DNA of 17,183 bases, taken from NCBI GenBank assembly GCA_945892985.1, contig CAMDDU010000068.1:1-17183 (forward strand). The letters run 5' to 3'. A model generated the notes under the pieces. It searched no databases. It saw nothing but the letters and a program-made list of their open reading frames with translations, and was not told the origin of the DNA. Both the position numbers and the translations under genes were made by a program. The first letter of the stretch is position 1, and each line of letters starts with the position of its first letter. This DNA is from CAITSH01 sp945892985. GTDB taxonomy: Bacteria > Pseudomonadota > Gammaproteobacteria > Burkholderiales > SG8-39. This document shows, in pieces, positions 12,563 to 17,183 of the stretch.

Positions 12563-14176
12563 TCAATATCTATCCGGGTCACCATCCTCAGCCGTGATTG
12601 GCCATCCAGTGGAAAATTGGGGACCTTGGTTTACGCCCCACAGGCGGGGTATGGACGAACCATCTGGGTTTGTGCGTTTGGTGTAGGGGAAGTAGCTGAC
12701 AGCGTACTGCCCGAGGGTGCATCCCCCTAATACCCTCCGCGCAACTAGCGCCGCAACCTTGGGGAGCATGTAGGGGGCCGGGGGGATGGCGCATGTATTT
12801 GCTGAGAATAGGGGGACATACCCTTGCGCATAATAGAGTGCATTACTGATATAAGTAATAGCAGTCCGATTTGGATAGGCTACTCCATCGAAGCCTCCCT
12901 TCAGGGCTGCGAGGGCGTCATCCGGGCACTGGGGGACAACATTCGCAGCGAGGCAACTTTCAAACGCCACTTTATTGGATCTTATGGCTGCCTCGCGCTG
13001 CAGGACTTCTTGGGTGAGGGCCGGATCGAATTGTGACTGGATGTCTAGCCCCAAGGTGTTTACCTTAAGGTCGGTGGTTGGCTGACTATACGCAAATGCC
13101 TCTTTGCTATACGGGATGGGAATGTCATCATAGCCGCAGCCTGTGGCTTCCTCCCGGCTGAGCGGAAGGCCCCATAACTGCAGCCGCCGCTGCTCGCAGC
13201 TTGCCTGCCACGCCAATTTGCGGGCTTCCACCCCGGGTTGGATGTATTCGGTGTAATAACACTTGATTTTGTCAAAATCTACCCCGCTCTTCGCACGCCC
13301 CCGCTGCGCCTTATCCATCGCGAGCATCTCCTGCGGCGATCTGAGTGCTATGCCGGGAAGGTCGCAGGTGTAAGGCAACCCATTAGGATATTTCGCCGCC
13401 AGTTCCAACGCCAGCAAGCCTCGTTGCAAAGGGTAAGGCCCAGGAATCCGAGGGTCCCATTCGAGTATCGGCGAGTTGGCGGGTATCTGCGTGATGAAAT
13501 AGTCCTCCTCGCTTAAGCAGTCAATGTACCTGCGCCCCTGATCGGTGACGTCGCGGTAGCTAGGGCCCATAATCGTGCACCTACTAAGAAACCTGTAAAA
13601 AGGGCGGGGGGGGGTGACCAATACGTCAAACTCGGCGACCATTGTTTGGAGAACACCACCTTCGCCAATGTAGGTACATTGGGGCGTTTGCTGCCCCGCA
13701 CGAGGAAGCCGAGTGGACCCAACTTGTCCAGTTGCCCACGTCCTGCATAAAAATAGGGGATCGGGTTCCTCATTCCCGACTTGCACCGGGTAAGCAGGTA
13801 GCGTGGGCGTGGTGCTTTGTTGTCCCACCCATGACTGCCATTTTCCTATGCTCACTATGGATTCATAATCCATAGTGCGCTCTGTTTTTCCCGCCGCAGG
13901 GAAATAGCATCCGCCTCCGCTCAGACCTGCCGAGCCGACAGGCTGCCCCAAGGGGTGGGTTCCCGCCCTGGGTCTGCATACCACGACCTGCTCGAATTGT
14001 GCAGGGGCGGAATCGGAGGCAGCAGTTAGCGTAAACTGGTAAGAAGGTGCTGTTTTGTAGGCATCCGCGAACCTCAAGTTACCACCGAGCCCGGGAGCCC
14101 ATGTCACTTGACCAAAAGCCAAGCTCGAAACTAAAAGGCCTAAGATAGAAATAAACGCCAATCGGTATTTTTTCAT
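12563..14176 (-). CDS. Exported protein with two DM9-like units, function unknown
   Basis: 537 aa from the ATG at 14176, where a signal peptide begins (MKKYRLAFISILGLLVSSLA, cleavage after FGQ or nearby). An in-frame ATG at 14350 with AAGGGA upstream would add 58 non-hydrophobic residues and bury the signal peptide, so it is less likely. Two segments resemble the DM9/DUF3421 pattern (VCR...G...GC-x-G-E...YEVLV): residues 64-110 (VVVCRP...GGCYFPAAGK...DYESIV) and 141-187 (LFLCRT...CTYIGEGG...EFDVLV). DM9 proteins in animals include mannose-binding lectins. The remaining ~350 residues are cysteine-containing (CDLPG, CYYTEY, CEQRR, CGYDD, CAIPP) and not recognised. A nine-C tract (13606-13614) follows the second unit. 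Likely periplasmic, surface or secreted. Confidence 0.75.
   Translation of the reverse strand: MKKYRLAFISILGLLVSSLAFGQVTWAPGLGGNLRFADAYKTAPSYQFTLTAASDSAPAQFEQVVVCRPRAGTHPLGQPVGSAGLSGGGCYFPAAGKTERTMDYESIVSIGKWQSWVGQQSTTPTLPAYPVQVGNEEPDPLFLCRTWATGQVGSTRLPRAGQQTPQCTYIGEGGVLQTMVAEFDVLVTPPRPFYRFLSRCTIMGPSYRDVTDQGRRYIDCLSEEDYFITQIPANSPILEWDPRIPGPYPLQRGLLALELAAKYPNGLPYTCDLPGIALRSPQEMLAMDKAQRGRAKSGVDFDKIKCYYTEYIQPGVEARKLAWQASCEQRRLQLWGLPLSREEATGCGYDDIPIPYSKEAFAYSQPTTDLKVNTLGLDIQSQFDPALTQEVLQREAAIRSNKVAFESCLAANVVPQCPDDALAALKGGFDGVAYPNRTAITYISNALYYAQGYVPLFSANTCAIPPAPYMLPKVAALVARRVLGGCTLGQYAVSYFPYTKRTNPDGSSIPRLWGVNQGPQFSTGWPITAEDGDPDRY
13606..13614. repeat. G9/C9 homopolymer in the DM9-like gene
   Basis: Nine consecutive G on the plus strand (C9 in the coding strand, codons for Thr-Pro-Pro-Arg near residue 188). 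A one-base slip would end the protein after the two DM9-like units. It is the longest G/C run noticed in the window. Confidence 0.9.
13853..13877. repeat. Perfect 11-bp inverted repeat within the DM9-like gene
   Basis: CACTATGGATT (13853-13863), loop CAT, AATCCATAGTG (13867-13877). It lies in codons for TMDYESIV of the first DM9-like unit. A tight hairpin in the mRNA is expected; coding constraint or a binding site cannot be distinguished. Confidence 0.7.
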
Positions 14177-14235
14177 GATGGCCGTGCCTTGCGTGAGCGT
14201 CTGGGCATACGCTTGCTTCGCCTTATGCCGGCTGT

Positions 14236-14249
14236 CCACGCAAGCGTGG
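14236..14249. repeat. 14-bp palindrome in the DM9-gene leader
   Basis: CCACGCAAGCGTGG is a perfect palindrome in the region 60-75 bp upstream of the chosen start of the exported protein. Neighbouring GGCATA...TATGCC (about 14203-14228) forms a further stem. It may be an operator or part of a structured leader. Confidence 0.45.
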
Positions 14250-14436
14250 TTCGCTGGGTAATGCGGCATCGACGAGCTCTCCACGCTCGGACTGGCAGCA
14301 ACCGGGGCAGCCCGAGCCGTGATTGCGCAGCGTCGGTCGTTCAAAATCATTTTCGATTTCCCTTTGAATTAAAAATTGCTACAGCACTATTAAAATAAAT
14401 CCAGCAATCGGACTCCGAGTTCCCCGGAATTCCGAA

Positions 14437-14727
14437 TCAAGTTTTCGACGCTTCCTGTGATGCGCGACGCTGCGAAAGCATGTCTAAGTTTATTTTTTTA
14501 TGATCTTCTTTGACTTTGGCGGCCTCATCAATTAACTCCAGGACCGCTTTGCCTACCATGAGAAGTGAGAGACTGATCACGCCATGGGTGCTATCCAAAT
14601 GAAAAATGTCGGCCACACCAAACCAGCCCTCAAGCGCGTCATCTATGCCCGATAGCAGCGCTACAAACGCCAGAGCCACGTGGAGCCAGATCCGTGTAGT
14701 AAAAATGATTCGCAGCATGTTTGGCAT
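14437..14727 (-). CDS. Small membrane protein with two TM segments, unknown
   Basis: 96 aa. Hydrophobic segments at about 13-28 (IWLHVALAFVALLSG) and 47-66 (HGVISLSLLMVGKAVLELI) are followed by a charged helical tail (DEAAKVKEDHKKINLDM) that may be coiled-coil. I do not recognise the family. It begins 12 bp after the lipoprotein stop codon and has no Shine-Dalgarno, which fits translational reinitiation from the gene before it. The topology suggests a protein with both ends on the same side of the inner membrane; a role alongside the lipoprotein is inference from position only. Confidence 0.6.
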   Translation of the reverse strand: MPNMLRIIFTTRIWLHVALAFVALLSGIDDALEGWFGVADIFHLDSTHGVISLSLLMVGKAVLELIDEAAKVKEDHKKINLDMLSQRRASQEASKT

Positions 14728-14739
14728 TAGGAGGGTGGG

Positions 14740-15378
14740 TTACCGATCCCATGGAAAAGGACCGCCGCCGCCCGGAGTGGACGGGGTAGACGGGGTAGAA
14801 CCACCCATGCCCGGTAGAGAACCACCCATGCCCGGCAGTCCCGGTGACGGATTAGCCCGTAACAAGACCGGAGGGGCCGAAGAAGTTGAGCTGACGGAAG
14901 CGGTACTGCCCTGAGCCCCTGCCGATGTCTGGGACTTCAGTGCAATTTCAATAGTCCCAAGAAACTTCCAGTAGATCTCCTTCGACAAGCCTTCATTTGC
15001 GTCCAGATTGAGCGCAAGCTCACAGGCTCGGTACATCAATTCGCGGGTTATCATCAGCGCCGACGAGCGCCCCCCCAAAGAATCAATCGCGGCCCCCGAC
15101 GAGGAGCCCACGGATGGCCCAGAAGCGAAGCCTAGGGAAATCGAATCGCTCTGGCCGGTGGCATAGTCAGGGCTCGGTGAACGGCAAATCCGCTCGAATG
15201 AGCTTTTGTCTTTTATGACTGTCGTTTTTCTGCTCGAGTCCTCGACTAATATGTCGAGACCGTTCCGATCATAAAGAGAGTGTGGCTGTTCAAACATCTT
15301 CGAGACAGTCCCGCAGCCTGCAAGCAGCGTAACGCAAATAATAAGTGCCGACCTACCAAAGAATCGGACAGATGCCAT
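14740..15378 (-). CDS. Lipoprotein with Gly/Pro-rich repeat tail
   Basis: 212 aa. A lipoprotein signal (MASVRFFGRSALIICVTLLAGC) ends in lipobox LLAGC, with the lipidated Cys22 followed by Gly, which does not signal inner-membrane retention. The middle (about 35-150) is predicted helical with two Ser/Gly-rich loops (GFASGPSVGSSSGAA). The tail is low complexity: two PGMGGS units and STPSTPGGGGP, with 15-bp DNA repeats at 14800-14814 and 14821-14835 (period 21). A Shine-Dalgarno-like GGGGGAGAG lies upstream. I do not recognise the family. It is the first gene of a pair with the two-TM protein. A seven-base homopolymer sits at 15070-15076. Confidence 0.78.
   Translation of the reverse strand: MASVRFFGRSALIICVTLLAGCGTVSKMFEQPHSLYDRNGLDILVEDSSRKTTVIKDKSSFERICRSPSPDYATGQSDSISLGFASGPSVGSSSGAAIDSLGGRSSALMITRELMYRACELALNLDANEGLSKEIYWKFLGTIEIALKSQTSAGAQGSTASVSSTSSAPPVLLRANPSPGLPGMGGSLPGMGGSTPSTPSTPGGGGPFPWDR
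14800..14835. repeat. 21-bp-period tandem repeat in the lipoprotein tail
   Basis: ACCACCCATGCCCGG at 14800-14814 and again at 14821-14835 encode PGMGGS units on the minus strand. Adjacent GACGGGGTA is also duplicated (about 14780-14797). Confidence 0.85.
15070..15076. repeat. C7/G7 homopolymer in the lipoprotein gene
   Basis: Seven C on the plus strand (G7 in the coding strand, codons for Leu-Gly-Gly-Arg). See the finding on homopolymers in surface genes. Confidence 0.85.
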
Positions 15379-15414
15379 TTAACTCTCCCCCTCACTGAAG
15401 TTACCAACCAGAAT

Positions 15415-15450
15415 GTAACGATTATTAGGCCCGTTACTTTTGTATGGATC
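15415..15450 (-). promoter_or_regulatory. Possible promoter/operator of the lipoprotein gene
   Basis: Minus strand: TTGATC (about 15445-15450), ~19-nt spacer, TAATAA (about 15420-15425 region). The inverted repeat GTAACG...CGTTAC (15415-15420 and 15432-15437, 11-nt centre) overlaps the -10, a natural operator layout. Spacer is slightly long, so this is tentative. Confidence 0.3.
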
Positions 15451-15451
15451 A

Positions 15452-15475
15452 AAAGAAAACCCCACGAGAGGGGGC
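15452..15475 (-). terminator. Terminator after the cysteine-rich protein gene
   Basis: Minus strand: CCCC, loop CTCTCGT, GGGG, then TTTTCTTTT, about 60 bp after the stop codon of the 393-aa gene. Stem is short but GC-only with a good U-rich tail. It would separate that gene from the lipoprotein gene. Confidence 0.6.
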
Positions 15476-15535
15476 TCCCAGTGTCACGCTTACATCAGAA
15501 ACCTGTGATAGCGCTATGTGAATTTCCAATGCGTA

Positions 15536-16717
15536 TCATTCGCCGCTGTACACGTCCCAGGAAAAGGCTGAGATGAGACCCATCGTGTCGGAGAACACGT
15601 CCCATTCCGGCGCGGCTACCGCTCCACCTGTCATTGGCCCGGCGATCACCCCGGGCACCATGGACACGAAGCCGCTCAATTCGCGCAAAATAGTAACAGG
15701 AGACTGGCTGGCGAAATCGTCTAAGGCAAGGTTACCGGCCTTATATCCTGCCCTTAAGCGCTTAATATCGTAGTAGAGTTTTTTTGCGCGGTCTGACTTC
15801 AATAAATCTCTCAATTGGCCCGATAAAATCAGGGCTGTACCGCCCGTTTTCGTCTTCGCTACCTGATCGAATGTGTAAACCGATACATCCTTCATGAAAA
15901 CGTAAAGCTCCCGTATAGCACCGAAGAAGGCGGCTGCCTTGGTGTCCTGATTGGCAGCCATCTTTCCCAGCTTGGCTGCCATCACGGCATCGTAGCCCAG
16001 CTCTTCTACGAGTTTTTCAAGCTTGATGGCTTCGCTTGCTGCATAAGCGCCATACGCGTCAAGGCTTAGTTTGCCTACCGCCATCACTTGGTTACCAATA
16101 ACCATGCCGCAGGTCGTCGTGTCCTTGGCAAAACCTAATCCACAGGCAATATAGCCTCGGGGCGCTTCACCCCAGCACACAGGACCGACGCCACGGAACC
16201 CCGCGCTGCAGGGGACGTAGCAAAGACCGGAATCGAATTCTTTGTTGCTATTGCAAGAGAGCCTAGCGGGAGTTCCGGCGCCGCGGCCGTAGGACAGGGG
16301 CGGGGCGGGGGGGTTTAGCCAGCAGACGGGACCGTTGCCGGAGTATCCGGAGCCGCAGGGTGTGTAGCACAAAAGACCCTGTAATTCATCATCACCATGG
16401 CAATAAGTGCTGATCCTCGCATGAGAGTCTATGTGGCTGTAGGCCCAAGTTCCAGCACCGCGGGGGATACTTGCTTTCTGGGTGTTCCAACAAATTGGGC
16501 CGACACCACTAAAACCATCACGACATGCGTCATAGCACAGCCCGGCGTCCAGGACTTTTCCTTGACAGTCCAAATTTGCGACAGTACCTACCCCGCGACC
16601 CCTACTCGTGCCGCTCCAGTAAAAATCTTCGGTTAAATTTGCAGCGTTCGAGACGGGGGAGGACAGCACGGCGAACAGCACGGCGAACAGCCCCACGCAC
16701 CTACGAAAGATATTCAT
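15536..16717 (-). CDS. Exported protein with three cysteine-rich GLCY...GPVCW repeats
   Basis: 393 aa. The signal peptide (residues 1-25, cleavage near SNA-A) contains a 12-nt DNA duplication (LFAVLFAV). Three repeats at 39-77, 85-133 and 143-182 share G.GVGT...C....GLCY..C..GF.G.GPVCW, with 5 to 6 cysteines each suited to disulphides outside the cytoplasm. A short fourth fragment (ACGLGFAKDTTTCG) follows. The C-terminal half (210-393) is predicted helical with a hydrophobic stretch (GFVSMVPGVIAGPMTGGAV, about 352-370) that could insert in a membrane. I recall similar GLCY...GPVCW repeats in uncharacterised secreted proteins of bacteria and eukaryotes but cannot name the family. A seven-base run (16307-16313) lies in the linker between repeats 2 and 3. 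Function unknown; toxin, adhesin or matrix role all possible. Confidence 0.8.
   Translation of the reverse strand: MNIFRRCVGLFAVLFAVLSSPVSNAANLTEDFYWSGTSRGRGVGTVANLDCQGKVLDAGLCYDACRDGFSGVGPICWNTQKASIPRGAGTWAYSHIDSHARISTYCHGDDELQGLLCYTPCGSGYSGNGPVCWLNPPAPPLSYGRGAGTPARLSCNSNKEFDSGLCYVPCSAGFRGVGPVCWGEAPRGYIACGLGFAKDTTTCGMVIGNQVMAVGKLSLDAYGAYAASEAIKLEKLVEELGYDAVMAAKLGKMAANQDTKAAAFFGAIRELYVFMKDVSVYTFDQVAKTKTGGTALILSGQLRDLLKSDRAKKLYYDIKRLRAGYKAGNLALDDFASQSPVTILRELSGFVSMVPGVIAGPMTGGAVAAPEWDVFSDTMGLISAFSWDVYSGE
16307..16313. repeat. G7/C7 homopolymer in the cysteine-rich gene
   Basis: Seven G on the plus strand, encoding Asn-Pro-Pro-Ala on the minus strand between repeats 2 and 3. A slip would remove repeat 3 and the whole helical C-terminus. 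Confidence 0.85.
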
Positions 16718-16753
16718 TCACAACCCCATTGTGCAGATTAAATTATTAGCATC

Positions 16754-16800
16754 AAGACGCTTCGCCAGCGAGCGTCTTATTCACGCGCGTCATTGACGCG
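16754..16800. promoter_or_regulatory. Hairpin and palindrome upstream of the cysteine-rich gene
   Basis: AAGACGCT (16754-16761) and AGCGTCTT (16771-16778) form an 8-bp stem; CGCGTCA-T-TGACGCG (16786-16800) is a 7-bp palindrome with one central base. They lie 37-83 bp before the start codon. Between them and the gene the minus strand has an AT-rich TAATAATTTAAT that could be a -10 region. The rest of 16801-16995 shows nothing clear. Confidence 0.4.
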
Positions 16801-16995
16801 GATCGCGTAACGGCGCTTGCTTGAAAACGCTGTTGCTAATAACCAAAGCTCACCGATACGGATAGCTTCAATGATCGCCGCTCTGAACCCCTAGACTTAA
16901 CAAAACTTATTTCCCCTCCCCGTGTCACCGAAGTGCGTTTTTCCAGATTTTCGATGGCGCGAGGCAAACAGACAAAAGAACTGGCAGGCGCCTAA

Positions 16996-17183
16996 GGAAA
17001 CACTGAACAAGTCCCCGCGTCTGTTGTCCTATAACGAGACGCAAACGGGAGGGTTGAGAATGAAACAAATGACGCTGGCGGCGGCGAAAGGATTCGAGGT
17101 ACATGGAAGAGCAACGCGCAAAGCGGCGTTTCTGGCGCGCATGGAAGCGCTGGTGCCGTGGGCCGAGTTCTGTGGACTGATCG
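16996..17183 (+). mobile_element. IS5-family insertion sequence, left end (runs off window)
   Basis: The end reads GGAAACACTGAACAAGTCC, resembling IS5-family terminal repeats as I recall them. It is preceded by CTAA (16992-16995), which fits the YTAR target duplication typical of the IS5 group. The transposase starts 64 bp inside. The right end and second duplication copy lie beyond the window. Confidence 0.7.
17060..17183 (+). CDS. IS5-family transposase, N-terminal part
   Basis: 41 codons are present from the ATG at 17060, with GGGAGG at 17048-17053 giving good spacing. The start MKQMTLAAAKGFEVHGRATR, then FLARMEALVPWAEFCGLI, matches the N-terminal DUF772/IS5-type transposase pattern (ATR+..FL..ME.+VPW..L..LI). 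DDE catalytic residues would lie outside the window. The frame is open to the window edge. Confidence 0.85.
   Translation, partial: MKQMTLAAAKGFEVHGRATRKAAFLARMEALVPWAEFCGLI

Noticed and set aside
14606..14914. Plus-strand frame with a proline-rich PPMPG repeat
   Set aside because: The opposite strand has a proper lipoprotein signal and lipobox; the repeat is the complement of the Gly/Pro-rich tail.
16925..16995. Plus-strand frame ending ...KQTKELAGA just before the IS end
   Set aside because: Only about 20 residues from a GTG, no match recognised; probably chance or debris cut by the insertion.

Overview
The window comes from a betaproteobacterium. The 16S rRNA 5' end and its leader with a boxA have the form seen in Burkholderiales and relatives, and the gene order ffs-dnaX-ybaB-recR is typical of that group. 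I cannot name a genus. No database search was run; identifications rest on motifs and gene layout.

Left block (1-9060), all on the minus strand: ffs (SRP RNA), dnaX, ybaB and recR form the replication/repair core. recR overlaps a CaiB-type CoA-transferase by 4 bp, and an HMG-CoA-lyase-type enzyme follows. Together these two suggest activation of a branched dicarboxylate, such as 3-hydroxy-3-methylglutarate, to its CoA ester and its cleavage. Next come a NitT/TauT-type ABC importer (binding protein, ATPase, permease), then initiator tRNA-fMet and an rRNA operon. One near-consensus promoter ahead of tRNA-fMet appears to drive both the tRNA and the rRNA.

Centre (9060-11365), plus strand: a two-gene Rieske non-heme oxygenase terminal component of the salicylate 5-hydroxylase/anthranilate dioxygenase type, with no ferredoxin or reductase beside it, followed by tRNA-Ser(GGA).

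Right block (11366-17183): an accessory region that begins exactly at the 3' end of tRNA-Ser. It holds an AT-rich inverted repeat, a decayed nuclease-like fragment, two ~80 bp direct repeats, a truncated Sel1-repeat gene with a recent 108 bp duplication, and a minus-strand cluster of envelope or secreted proteins. The cluster comprises a 537-aa exported protein with two DM9-like units, a two-TM small protein, a lipoprotein with a Gly/Pro-rich tail, and a 393-aa exported protein with three GLCY...GPVCW cysteine-rich repeats. Three of these genes carry G/C homopolymers of 7-9 bases. The window ends inside the left end of an IS5-family element. This uncharacterised surface module is the most novel part of the window; its function cannot be read from the sequence alone.
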